Shown here: piece after piece, positions 29,760-41,789 of the stretch
Layout: each line of letters begins with the position of its first letter
How positions within the stretch are numbered: the first letter of the stretch is position 1
Assembly (NCBI GenBank): GCA_963693305.1
Contig: OY855908.1
Span: 37,082,805-37,146,804 of the forward strand
Length of the DNA stretch: 64,000 bases
Source: Meandrina meandrites
Taxonomy: Eukaryota; Cnidaria; Anthozoa; Scleractinia; Meandrinidae
Direction of reading: 5' to 3'
Notes under the pieces: model-generated
Told to the model about the DNA's origin: nothing
The model's input: the letters and a program-made list of their open reading frames with translations, nothing else
Databases searched by the model: none
Made by a program: the position numbers and the translations under genes

Positions 29760-31670
29760 CGAGCACAGGATGAGAACAGCATACGCCACTAGGTTACTAA
29801 GAAGATAAACCTGATTCGCTGAAAAACATTAAATGTTAGAACTGCATCAACCATGAACCGAGCATTTCAAAACACGCGGTTTCGTATAATTTGCTAAGTT
29901 CGCCAAGAAAATTTGACCATGAACTTGGTCCTTACAGTATCCGTAGACTGGCTGAAATCAGTCAATTCTCATTACCTACCTTGGATATTTGTGAAGTATC
30001 TTTACTACAGATGTCGTCTTTACTCAAGTGATCCGCAAAACCTGCAAATAATACAGGCGGTGTGCGCACTACGATCGCACTGCATCATGGTCGAAAATAA
30101 AAAATTGGCTCATTTACATCGAGAAGCGGTCGAGTAAACATCTTGCAAGTACTCAGCATAGCGCGCGGGGGAGTCGAATTTACTCGGAATTAAGCCATTT
30201 ATAGTTGGAAATGTAAATCTTTTTTCGTATTTATATTTATAATTTACAAGATTCAAACCATACCGTGGAAGTAGAAGTAAAAGTAGATGTAAAATTTCGA
30301 GTGTGAGATTCACTTCAGATTTGCCGATAGCGAGCTTCTTTGCTGTTTTGATTGTTCTCAGCTGTGCTGTGAGCTTGTAAACAATTTTCCTCCCATGTTC
30401 TGTACAAATATAAACAAAACTACCGTCGAAGAGTTAGTCAAGATGGAAGAGTAAATTCGCTGACGCCGGGCTGCAGTGGTCTTAGGAGTTCTTGGGAATT
30501 TATATAATTAAAATTTTTTTGATTTTAGCCGTTAATTTACGGCTAAATTTGTGTTTATATATTATAATATCTACAAGCCTGCTTTATGGCTAAATCTGTG
30601 TCCTTTTTATAAGAGCGTTTATTGAAAATTTCGCCATTATCTAAACTCCGGGAGTTCTTTTATCGGAGGAAATTCGGTTCTAATTTGTTGCGTCCGAACG
30701 CGAATTCCTTCCTATCTGCATTTTGCCGAAACTGATATTGGTGCTTTCTAAGATATGTACTCATTTATGGATTAATTTATACCAGTCCTTTTTTTTCTAG
30801 GTTTTCATACAAGTGGGAGCTTATTTTAAATCATACTAAAGTAGTGCAGCAGGAAATAGGTGACCGAAGGAGACAAACTTGCTGTTCATTTAATGCTAAG
30901 TAAAACTTCTTCCTAAGATACATGAGAAATTATACAAATAAATGTGATGGAGGAATAAATTTCGTTTATTTTGACAGAAATATATTCCCTCCATTAAAAA
31001 GCGTGAACTGATTTCTGATGATAAAGGATCTGTGGATCATATTCTTGTTTAATTGTGTGTATGAATGACTATACTGTTCATTTGCATTGAAACCTTTGTC
31101 ATTCATGCAGAACAAATTGCTTGGCGTGCTTCTTTACAATTGTAAATTGTTGATTTCCTTGTGAAATATCTTTGTTTTTATAGAATACTATGTCTACACA
31201 ACTAGTATACAATTTTCTTTGCAGTTCTTGAGTTGGTTTCTTTCCCATTTCTCCATCAGACATTAAAATAACAATTATTGTTGTATCTTATCAGTGCCAA
31301 ACAGTTTTAATTAATGGCAGAAAAAGGAAACATTTTTTTTTTTAAATTAAAGTTATATCACTTTTCTCAGAGTTTATTGTCTAAGGCTGGCTTGCTTTCA
31401 TTTCTTCATTTCTCATGATCAGTTAATAATTACTGTAAACATGACAGTGTTTCATCACATTTTCAAATACTAAGAAGAAAGATTAAAAACAAAATGTGTA
31501 GCAAAATATTTTTGACAAAACTTGAGGTATTTGGAAATGTGATTAAACACTCTCTCAAGTGTTTGATAGATATCTTCTCAATTGAGACTAAAACTAAAGA
31601 GCAATCAAGGAAATAAAATTGCAGAATATGTACTGTATGAGGTTATAAAACCAAACCACTTTGAATTCAT
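29760..31670. other. No gene recognised
   Basis: AT-rich, with only short frames lacking splice signals or protein-like content. No clear repeat ends seen. Confidence 0.5.
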
Positions 31671-32464
31671 AGTTATGATTGACCTCTTAAAGTCAACTCT
31701 CTCAAAAGGGATATTTCATGAGGACACCCCACTGAATTGTTGAAAAGAAGCATCCTTTCAAATGACAATGCGGTGATGTGTTTGAAAGTGTCTTGATGCA
31801 CATTACAACCTGAAAGCAATGCACTCTGCAAATTTTTGGAAAGGTATGTGCCACTTGGCCTGGAATGAACGGACAAACGGAAACAGCCGCCAAACTTGTT
31901 ACAAAATGTGCTAAAGCAACTCTGATTGTACACACATTCTAGGGCGCACAAAACATGTCGTGTGATCCTCCTCCTACAAGCCCTTACCCCGTTTGCTGCC
32001 TTTAAAACCCTCATGCTGGGCAAGATGCCAAAATTGCCTTCCCTACCCTGACATGCTTTTTTCAGAAATTATTGCTGTGGCAGTCAGTAATGTGTGGTTC
32101 CAAGAAATATCCATACCTACCCCAAGGATGGTTTATTGGTTTAAACCCTCACCCCCCCGCCCCCCAACCTGGAAATTCCAGTTTAGCTTCATACTTTCCC
32201 TAAAAATTTTTGGCTATTGAGACCCCCTCCCCCTCAGAATTTCCAATGACCATCCTTGGGTGGGTGCAGTTATTTTCTGGAACTGCGCAATATTGTTTTT
32301 AAAATTCATGCGAGGTTCTTTAATTTCAAATGCTACTTTCTTGTCTACATTCTTTTCCAATCCAACAACACCTACCCAGACAAAGCTGCTTAAAAACCAT
32401 ACCCGTCACATGCAGCAGTACATGATCACCATAAAAATAATCAAAGATCTCTTCGAGATTCGAC

Positions 32465-33680
32465 TATTTTGCATGGAGTATGCGTTGGGGAAATGTCAGT
32501 GTTGAAAGCGATTTGCGATGCATTAACCCATTGACTCACAGTTCAGAAGGCTTTTATTAGCGCGCACCCACCTCCACCCCCCCCCCCCCCCCCCAAAAAA
32601 AAAAAAATTCCTGGCTCTTTTACGGCATTTAACACAAACGTGCGAGTGGGAAAAATATACCATATGCGCACTAAATTCAGACAAATAATTCCTTTCTGGA
32701 GTAAACGTTTATTACAACTAGAGACGCTGAAAGACCAATTCATGATTTGAAATGTTAATTATCAACCTTGATAAATTGATCCGAAACCAAATTTGAAGAC
32801 GGTGAAAAAAATTTCTTCACCTCCGCGCGTCATTTTAACAACTCGCAAAAACACGAACTCTTTCTACAAAATATAACACTAGTTCAAAACACTCTGGTGA
32901 AAGGTAGGTTTTCATTCTGTACAACTGTCACTGACATTTATTTAACCACCAGTGGTATTATCTTGGTACAGAAAAGCGGTAATTGGGAATAATAATTTGG
33001 GAATCATGGTGCCGTGAGATAGCGGAAAACTACTGAATTCCTTCCACAAAATTAACACTCAGATTGCTTTTTATGCTATCCCTCCCTATAACTAATAATA
33101 AAAAAAATACTTGTTTGCATTTTCCGAAGTACTGTAGTAAATCTTTGCATGTAAAAGGTCGTAAACTGAACACAATTATTAAATAAACAACAACGCGATG
33201 GTAAGTCGGCCGCACGCTGCATATCAGATGTCACCATGCGCTTTTCAAATCAATATGCTTCAGAAGCCTAAAATTCCAAACGTAAACTGGGCAAATGAAA
33301 GAAACTTGAAGGAAGTTTTGTTTTAGATTAATTCTCATTTCAAGATGTAGCTACTAATGTATCAAAGCTTCAAAATTCTGCATATTTTTGAAGCCGTGAG
33401 ATTCTGCATTATTCACGCTAAAGCGTAAGTTTAATTTTAGCCCGACGGCTTTTTGTAGTCAATTTTTCACTAAGTGGCTTTACCGATCCTTCTAAAAATT
33501 CCAGTTAATGCACGTTTATGTTAAATGCCGTTTATGTTAAATGCCGTTAAAGAGCCAGGAATGTTTGAGGGGGTGGGTGCGCGCTAATAAAAGCCTCCTA
33601 GACTGGGAGTCAATGGGTTAATGCATCGCAAATCGCTTTCAATAGTAACATTTTCCCAACGCATACTCTAAGCACTTAAA
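32465..33680. mobile_element. Foldback element with about 170-bp arms
   Basis: The left arm 32,475-32,650 (GAGTATGCGTTGGG, GAAAGCGATTTGCGATGCAT, TTTTATTAGCGCGCACCCAC, AATTCCTGGCTCTTTTACGG) is inverted in 33,505-33,675. The left arm has a C run and an A run (about 32,577-32,607) where the right has GAGGGGGTGGGTG. The interior is about 850 bp without a recognised protein. Outer target duplication not identified. Confidence 0.72.
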
Positions 33681-33689
33681 CCACGTTCT

Positions 33690-35080
33690 AACAAGGTGCT
33701 AAATTAAGGGCCAAGGAACTTTATATGTGGGTGGGTGTGTTTGTTGTGTGGGGGGAGGGAGAGTCGAAATTTGAAAATTGAAAAAAAGTTCCTGCAAAGT
33801 TCGAGATGAAGAAAGAAATGGTAAAAAAGAGCCATGCAGGACTACCCAAAGAAAACTCAACATAGGAAAATTTTTGCTTTATTTGGCACCCTGATATACT
33901 ATGAAGACAATCCTTTTCAAAACCTTCAAGTGCCCCTCCTCCACCTCGCCAAAAATAGAATTGCTTTAATTTCACCAGGTCAAGTGAAGCGCATGTGACA
34001 AACCACAGGGGACTCTCGGAGGAAAACGTCTACACGAAAAGATAATTATCGCTGCCAGCTGTTTGCTGCCAGTTGTTTACCGGAAGACAACCCAGAATAA
34101 AAGTGAGATAACCAAGATGGAATAATTTGGCCACGAGAGTGGCGATTTATTAACTAAAACTAGGAATTTCATAATGAAAGTGAGTGCTGGTTATAGGAAT
34201 TAAAGATTACACTACACTATTTGTGAAGTTTGGAGCGTAACGCAGCGTTCAAAACCATATTCCATGTTCAACACCAGTTTAAGTAACAATCGTAGAAAAA
34301 AAAGCAGATGAATCCACCATATCTCCCTTAAAAATCAAACAATGGTCTACAGTACGAGTAAATAAAACACAATTTACACAATCATACGCAGCAAGCTGTG
34401 ACTCAGAGCAGCTTGCAAAAGTAGCAAAATCCCGGCATTAACTTTCGCTCGTTCTTGATCTGTTGACGCGGATTGTAATTTTCAGATCTATATGTCATTT
34501 CAGTTTTAGGTTTCTTTTTTCTATTCCTGTCAAGTGACTTGTCAAATATGGCTATGATTTGAAACTCTTGAAAGACTCTTCTAAAAACTAAACAACGTAT
34601 ATGTCATCTCTGCTCATCTGTCAATGTTTGATATTTTACGACGTATCAACAATGATTCCTTGTTATTGTCACGAGAGGAATAAGACCCCTACCTAAGTAT
34701 AAGGAACCGAGTTCAGAAAATACCTCAGTGCCAGAAGAATAAAGATACTGATTATAACAATACTTCTACAATAGTTACATTAGATACAGTTACGTAGGTT
34801 TTTCATTTGGGACTGCCCGTACTTAGCAAATAGACTAGTATAATAGCTCGATTTATTCATAAGCATAATAGATTTCTGCATTTCAAAGTAATCTTTTATT
34901 CTTGTTTTATATTCCTCATGGTTAACGTTCAAAAGCAAATCTGAGACCGGTCATTTTTGACGGCCTGGGGAAGTGGCGTATTTAGGGGGGATCACATGGT
35001 TTTCTTAAGTATGCAGGGGGGATCAGCCGTAATTGACAAGCATTGAGGGGGGACTAGAAAAAAATGAGAATTTCAGGTGG
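33690..35080. other. No gene recognised
   Basis: Holds short GGGGGGATC-type repeats at 34,985-35,095 that look like an element end, otherwise AT-rich sequence with no supported feature. Confidence 0.4.
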
Positions 35081-35157
35081 CGGTGGGATCACCAAACGCA
35101 CTGCCCCTTCCCCCTTAACCTGAGGCGATAAACAATGACTGGTTCCTTAGTTATTAC

Positions 35158-35361
35158 CTTAAAGATTGCCTTGATGATTGCCTTGCAATGATCTGTGGAA
35201 GGAGACTTCACTATATTCGGAGAAATTAGCTCGGGCCTCTGTCTTCTATAATTAAGGACAGAACTTCTTGCTGGCAACAATTTCTTATTGTCTGAATTTA
35301 ACACCTTTTTACTGCACGAGCTGTTTACAACGTCTAGTGACCATGGTGACATCTGACTCAA
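35158..35361 (-). CDS. Possible first coding exon of an unknown gene
   Basis: The minus strand has an ATG at 35,361 and a second in-frame ATG with strong context (TCACCATGG) nine bases on, then 68 open codons ending at a good donor AAG|GTAATA in phase 0. Composition is protein-like (RRQRPELISPN). No following exon could be chained and no family was recognised. Confidence 0.3.
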
Positions 35362-35934
35362 ACATCTTGCTTGAGCTCTTTTATTGGGACCACGTATAAG
35401 CTGTCAATCATCCGTCAAAACGTCAAAATTCGTCATTTATGCTTACGCAATGACCTGCGCAGTCCATTCTACGAACAGGTGCAGCTGCGAAGAAGACTGC
35501 TTTCATGTACGTTCCTTCCCGTGAGTAAACATTGCCAAAATATTTTTCTTTCCACTGTTTTACTACGATCCCGAAAATGCCTGGTCACAACAAAACAACA
35601 CGAGAAATATAAAAATTTCAGAGAACATTTTTACAGAATAACATTAAACTTTAGTAACAAGATAATACAAAAAAGTTAAACTAAAGATTGTTATGAAATC
35701 AATTCAAACAAACTACTTTACAAGATACTTTGGAGAAGAAAAGGCGCGTCACTACACTAGCTCTGGTCCAGCCCACATCCATATTTTAATACTAAATTGT
35801 TTACAGTTTTCAAGTCAAACCAAAAGCGTTACCATCTGTCTCGGCTGTACAAACAGAATTCTGTAGAATACTTATCTGTTAATTTACACAAAGTACCAAT
35901 AATTTATTCCTAGCAAGTTCAACAAAAGGTTTAA

Positions 35935-36719
35935 AGTGTATATGACATGAAAAATATTTTCTGCTTATTTGAAAGGCCTTTCGAAATACAGAAGAATGGC
36001 ATTATTCTTTTCGAAATATATTTTTTCGTTTCAGAGATATTGTCATTTTTGTATTATGCAAATTAGATAAGTGACGACGTCATAAGATTTGCAACTAGAA
36101 ATGGTAAAATACTGAATAAACAATATCTCTTGAAATATTGAAGCAGTGTTCTTGAAACTTGGCACCACAAATGTGCAACACAAAAGGAACAAGATGACAC
36201 CCTTAGGGCTGTTGCCATGACAACAGTTTTGCCGCTGGTGCGGTCTCAATAAAAACTGAAATTCATAGTTTTTGTCTTAAACCAAGAACCATCTAGTGCA
36301 GCCAATCCGATGATGGGAATTAAGACAACATGGGAACTATGTCTGTTCCAAGCAGGACCCTTTGTCTCACTTTAGAGGTTACAAATGGGGATATTTGGTT
36401 TTTTGACAGAGAGAGACTGGAGCTGAAAGAGTTGCTATGGCAACAATACTTAGGCTGTCATTTTGTTCCTTTTGTGATGCACATTTGTGGTGCCAAGTTT
36501 CAAGAACACTGCTTCAATATTTCCAGAGATATTTTTTATTCAGTATTTTACCATTTTTAGTTGCAAATCTTATGACGTCATCACTTCTCTAATTTGCATA
36601 ATACAAAAATGACAATATCTCTGGAACGAAAAAGATATTTCAAAAAGAAAAACGCCATTCTTCTGTATTTCGAAAGGCCTTTCAAATAAGCAGAAAATAT
36701 TTTTCATGTCATATACACT
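35935..36719. mobile_element. 785-bp element with about 300-bp TIRs and TTAA target
   Basis: The ends AGTGTATATGACATGAAAAA and its inverse are flanked by TTAA (35,931-35,934 and 36,720-36,723). The arms pair over about 300 bp (GAAAGGCCTTTCGAAATACAG; TTATGACGTC; CTTGGCACCACAAATGTGC). TTAA targets are used by piggyBac and Kolobok transposases. The middle (about 36,240-36,420) is unpaired and has no recognised gene. Confidence 0.85.
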
Positions 36720-37246
36720 TTAAGGATACTCGTGAATTATTTTGAATATTGCAAGTAACAAAGCTCGCCTCGGATAAAGCATTATTTGAACTCAGAAAAA
36801 GTACTAACGTTCAAAAGTTAATCTGGATTTTTAATTGAAAACTACATCAATCTGCCGCATGGAAAAGTAACTTTTTTCATGTACAATAGATCCCTTTTGT
36901 TACATGTTTTGTACTAGAAATCAATAGTGAAAGACAAGTATATAAGCCGAACGCGCAAACTGTTGCAAATCGATTACCGTAGTGATTACCTTAAATCATC
37001 ACTAAACAGGGAGACCGAAAGTCGCAAAGTTACGCTTTCAGTAAGAGCTCAGCGGTCAGCTGGTGCACATGCGCATTGAATACCATTTCATAGCTAATTT
37101 ACATATCACACTTCATCACAAGACGCGAGAGCGATGAACGGAAACTGAAAAGCGTATCAACAAACCTTGTCGAATCGAAGTATTTGCGAATCAAAGTAGT
37201 GGTTATATACATGTTACATTATTAGAACACTGATTTTATTGAAACC

Positions 37247-37327
37247 ATGGAGAATTTACCGATGAACTTGTACAGGGAAAGGCTAGTGTCAACGAATGCC
37301 TCTGAAGTCGAAGAAATATCAGAAGAG
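37247..37327 (+). CDS. Possible 27-codon first coding exon
   Basis: ATG at 37,247 in an excellent context (AAACCATGG), 27 open acidic codons (ends SEVEEISEE), then donor GAG|GTGAGA, phase 0. No next exon was identified, so this is only a candidate start of a gene. Confidence 0.3.
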
Positions 37328-38150
37328 GTGAGAAACACAAGTAATCGCGGTCATTTCTGCTTTCGATCGAATATTTTGCTTTTACATGTATGATTTCCTT
37401 TTATAACTTTCACTCTTTCTGTGAGTTAGCATGTTGTTTGTGCGAATCTCAGGATCTTTTTTCTAGCGCCGTACGATGCATCAAAGTATGTATCGTTACG
37501 TTGGCATAATTGTTTTTATTTCGCCGCGCCGCGTTTGTATTTGCTCGTGTAGTTGAAATTATTCAAATTAAAATGCAGGCATTGAAACTTGACTCAGTTG
37601 TAATGTGAAATTGAACAGGCAGGTCATCATTCCTAATGATGTTGAAGAATTAAAGTAGAGCTTATAGCATTATTTGTTGTGTTGTTGTATTCGTTTGAGC
37701 TCCAAATCGAGCAGCCTGATGACGCCAAGTTCGAATCGTTTACAAACTGCACGGACCTTTTCCCAGGTAGAGAAACGCGATGGTGATTTGCTGTCCAATG
37801 TTTTTGGTTAATTTCTCTCATTATTTTGGTCAACGCATGCTATTCTTTCCGCCCGGCGCTTTCACGCTTCCCACCTCTTCTTTTCATGTTCTTTTGAAGA
37901 CGCGATCCATACTGTTTTTAACCAAATATGATAAAGTAATAGCATAGGATGACCAAAAGGACACTCAGAAACAGGTTTTCAGTAAAGGATGGAAAATCGA
38001 GTAAGACACTGGGAAGATTGAAGCGGATTTTGAGATGTACTCGAAGCGTATTTTTGACTTCGGGTTGAGGTGGACTTTTTTCAAAGTGAGAAAACTAGGG
38101 TCCAGGTCAGCGCGGCCACAAAGCTGACCATGTCCCTTTAAGAGCTCTCT

Positions 38151-38247
38151 TTGAGTACTGTTAAAAGTGGTACTTTTGAGTACTGTTAAAAGTGGCACTT
38201 TTGAGTACGCTTAAAAGTGGCACTTTTGAGTACGCTTAAAAGTGGCA
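38151..38247. repeat. Minisatellite, four 25-bp units
   Basis: Unit CTTTTGAGTAC(TG/GC)TTAAAAGTGGCA repeated four times, followed by degenerate AAAGTGGCA words to about 38,365. Confidence 0.85.
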
Positions 38248-39089
38248 ATTTAAGAATCTTGTAATATGGTAATTTTAAGGATGAACTGTTTTTATTATTT
38301 GGCAATTTTAAAAACAGTTTAAAGTGGCACTTTAAAGGACTCTTAAGAGTGCAAAAAGTGGCAAGTCCAAGTTAAATTTACGACTTTTGTTACCCTGCAT
38401 TATATAGGGTACTTTTGGTAACTTTTTAAGTGATTTTTGCATAGAGGACTTCGCCCACATGCAGATAGTGATCCAAAGATTGCCTTAATGATTACCTCAT
38501 TCGAACCTCATTATGTTTACTTCGATGAACCTGCCGTTCAGCTACGATTACCTCAGTAGTTTGTACTATGAGCTAGTGTGAAGTATCGTCGAGATTTGCT
38601 GGGTTCCAAAGAAGTTTCCTCGTTTTCTCCTGAGCTGCACAAGGTAAAGCAGAGAAACAAGTTCCCTGTACCGCTGGCATACTGAAACGAGTGCCGGGTG
38701 CCACTAAAGCCCGTGTCTCTACCGACTTATTTTCCCTGCTACGCAACGGATCGCATTGTTTGCCGCTCACCCGTCAAGAGCTTACCCTTTTAAGACCTTT
38801 TAACCAAGATATTTGCCGAGTTTACGAGACGGAGGCAAATAAGCGTCCAATAGCCATTAAACTTATCGTTACATTTTTGTTTCAGCAACTGTTTATATTG
38901 CTCTTTGTGAATTTAAACAGTTATGTATGTAATTTAGCTCAATTTGTTGCTGAAGAGAGATATTTATTCGGATGTGACTTACACTGACTACACTGTTGCG
39001 CAGTGATTTTAACCCATAAAACGAATAAAGTGCTACGCAAACGAAGTCTTGAGGTACCTATAGGGAGGCTACCCTATGGTCGCTTTTAA

Positions 39090-39750
39090 TACGACGAGTT
39101 AAAACGGCGCCAAAATTCGCGCTATTTGATGATTCTAGACTTTAAGAACCTTTAACAATATGGCTGCCTTGTGTGGTGTTATCAAAGTAATTTTCTTAAA
39201 ATTCTTTCGCCATGGCGAAGAAGGAACAGTTGAAGGACATATCACATGAAAACAGAGAAGCTAAAACCCACTGGAATCGCTCTGAACCGTCTCCAAACGC
39301 CATAAAAACACAAGTTATACACACAACAGGGCAAGTACTAATATTTCCCCCCTTATTTTGAACTGTTTTGAACGATCGTTATATTCCCATAAAAGCTCTT
39401 ATAATAACGCTGTTGCAAATGGCGTATCCTGACGCGTACGTCACGTGGTTTCAAACACAGAGGATTGTCTGCTTGTGGTTAAATCTCCAAAACAGTTCGG
39501 AGTCGCTGGAAAGCAAGTTCGCTGGAAAGTGAACGGAAATCATCGGATGCTACTCGACACAGTTCGGCTAATGAAATGGACAACGTTGCTAGGATACAAT
39601 ACAGCAAAAGCAAATGAGAATTGAAAGTTAACTGAGATCTTTCAAAATTAACTGATAGCTGAGAAATAGCTCAAATTTTAACTGATAGCTGAAAAATGGG
39701 CTGAAATTTTAACTGATAACTGAGAATCCAGCACCCCCATGCACACCCTC
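39090..39750. repeat. Repeat related to 15,047-15,970
   Basis: The end CCCCATGCACACCCTC with repeated TTAACTGATAGCTGA words (39,625-39,725), plus an internal block ATTCTTTCGCCATGGCGAAG, match the element at 15 kb, read towards its other end. Just beyond, at 39,805-39,905, TTTTTACGGCTAACGG recurs several times, another subterminal-repeat pattern. Confidence 0.5.
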
Positions 39751-39956
39751 TATTTCGGTCGAGGAAGGGCTAGGGGCGCCTGGGTAGGTATTTCGTCGCT
39801 AGACATTTTTTACGGTTCACATTTTTTACGGCTAACTGTTAAAAGTTTCTAATTTTTACGCCAAACGGCTAAGTTTTTGGTCGGTTTTACGGCTAACGGT
39901 TAACCCCATTTAGACCCTCGTACAATGCAGCAGATGACGTTCAATGTGCACACGTG

Positions 39957-40210
39957 TGTTTATTACAGACTACAGACTCTATTAAAGTGTTTTGTATATA
40001 GTCTCATCAGACCGGCGTATTCAAACCCGGGCTCAACGACTCGCTCTATCCCTTGAAATCCTACAAAGCTAAACACCGGGTGATGACGTCTAGATCTGAC
40101 GGAGGTTTCGTCCATGTTTTGTACCGTCACCAGAAATAAAACTCTACACAAACCTCGCATGTTCGACCTCGCGAGGAATAAGCATGAAGGAGGAGCAGAA
40201 CACGTCATTT
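39957..40210. repeat. Dispersed repeat, second copy (see 5,165)
   Basis: Shares CATCAGACCGGCGTATTC, GACTCGCTCTATCCCTTG and CATGTTTTGTACCGTCACCA with 5,200-5,335. The minus strand is open for 81 codons but the other copy is not open in that frame, so coding is not supported. Confidence 0.6.
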
Positions 40211-41789
40211 ATTCTTCACTGTAGTATTCTGTATTCACGCTCAATGACAACAAATATGTTGTGGAATAATAAACAACCTCGTTCGATGGTTTTACAGATT
40301 GAGCGGTTCTCAATTGAATACCGTAAAACCAAAACCAAGTAAATCACTCTGGTTAATCACAAAGGACACAGACAATCCCGTCCACGAATTTTAAGGTCTT
40401 TGAGCCGGCGCAAAGATCTGGAAAATGCATTTGATAGCTGATGTGGGCCAGTAACGACTGGCTTGGGATTTACTGCTATTAAATTCGATGAAAAGTGGCG
40501 AGAGATTTTTAAACCCATCGCTAAGCGTAGAAATATAAAACCAAAGCTACTCAAGTGAAACCGCTCTAGTCATACCCGCGAACATTTTTATCATTCCCCG
40601 CATTTAACTGCGGGGTTCAGAAAAATGCTACGAAACGCGAACAAATATTGAGTTATCTGTAAAATGGTTGATTATTAGGCGTATTTATCTGATTTCTAGC
40701 TCAAAGCAGTTAGCAGAGTACAAGTTGCGCGTGTATATAGTGCAAATCAGGGATATCGTAACCAAGAGGAGTCTAGAAAGCCATTGAATGTTCTGCCTTT
40801 TTCGACCGTATTCACATTCGAAAGCTTTACACGCGTTCATCACGACCTCTAAAGCCTGATTTTCAGCGACGGAATCCGAGTCGTGTTAAAAAGCGCTTAC
40901 GACCGAGGGTGCTTTCCATTTAGCCAAAAAATCCGGAAATTTCAGTTGAAAGTCAAATGGAACAGTAATTTTCCGGAAAATCCGTTTGAAAATTGTGGAC
41001 TACCTCCAGAGGTAGTCCTCTTTTTCCATTCGGAACGGAACGTCGGAAATTTCCTTACTATTTGCATGATTTCCCAGTTCCAATCTCTCATCAACGGAAA
41101 ACAATAACAGGAAACCAAATTTCAAATGGCAAGCGCCATCTCGTTCGGTTGGTTTGCTGATTTTGGAAAATCCTTTACCATTATTCAATGTTCATCCTAA
41201 CCGGTTCCTTCTGACAAATGGTAAGCACCCCTAGTGAAACTCGGAGTCGTTCGCGGATGTTTCCATTCTTTTCCGATTCCGCCTACACACCGTCGTAGCG
41301 GGCATCGACCCGTATCACCCTGGGAGACGTACCGCTAGTGAGGTAGACAACGGTGAAGTACAACCAAGACACAACAGAACACAAAAACTTGAATAGCGCA
41401 GGCCACAGGTTCCTGTACAGTAAACTAGTAGTATATATGGCTGATGTAGAGTAAATACATAACGAAGACTTTAATTCCTTTTCTTTATTTTGTCTTTACA
41501 CTCAAGGCCATGTGTAGTGAATTAATACGCTACAACTTAAATTGCCCCTAAATTGTGCATTTCATAAAACAAACAAAAAAAATTATCGCTCTACCCTACT
41601 GGAATTGGCAATCATTTCTCTAAACAGCGCAAAAAGGTACAATCTTGTTTATTTATTCGCAATTCCTTATTTCTGCAGCTACACTTTCCCATTTAATGAA
41701 AAAAAAAAATACAGTTCATTTCCAAGATCCTTAAAATATTAACCAGCCAATATATGTTCTCGGAAATGACAGAATGATCCATTGTCGTG

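Noticed and set aside
31673..32023. Minus-strand frame of 116 codons with several cysteines, slightly like a PAN/apple domain
   Set aside because: No splice sites fit, cysteine spacing does not hold, and two frames overlap with similar quality; not enough to call a gene.
38151..38365. Regulatory array of AAAGTGGCA words
   Set aside because: The first four units are a plain tandem minisatellite and the rest are decayed copies.
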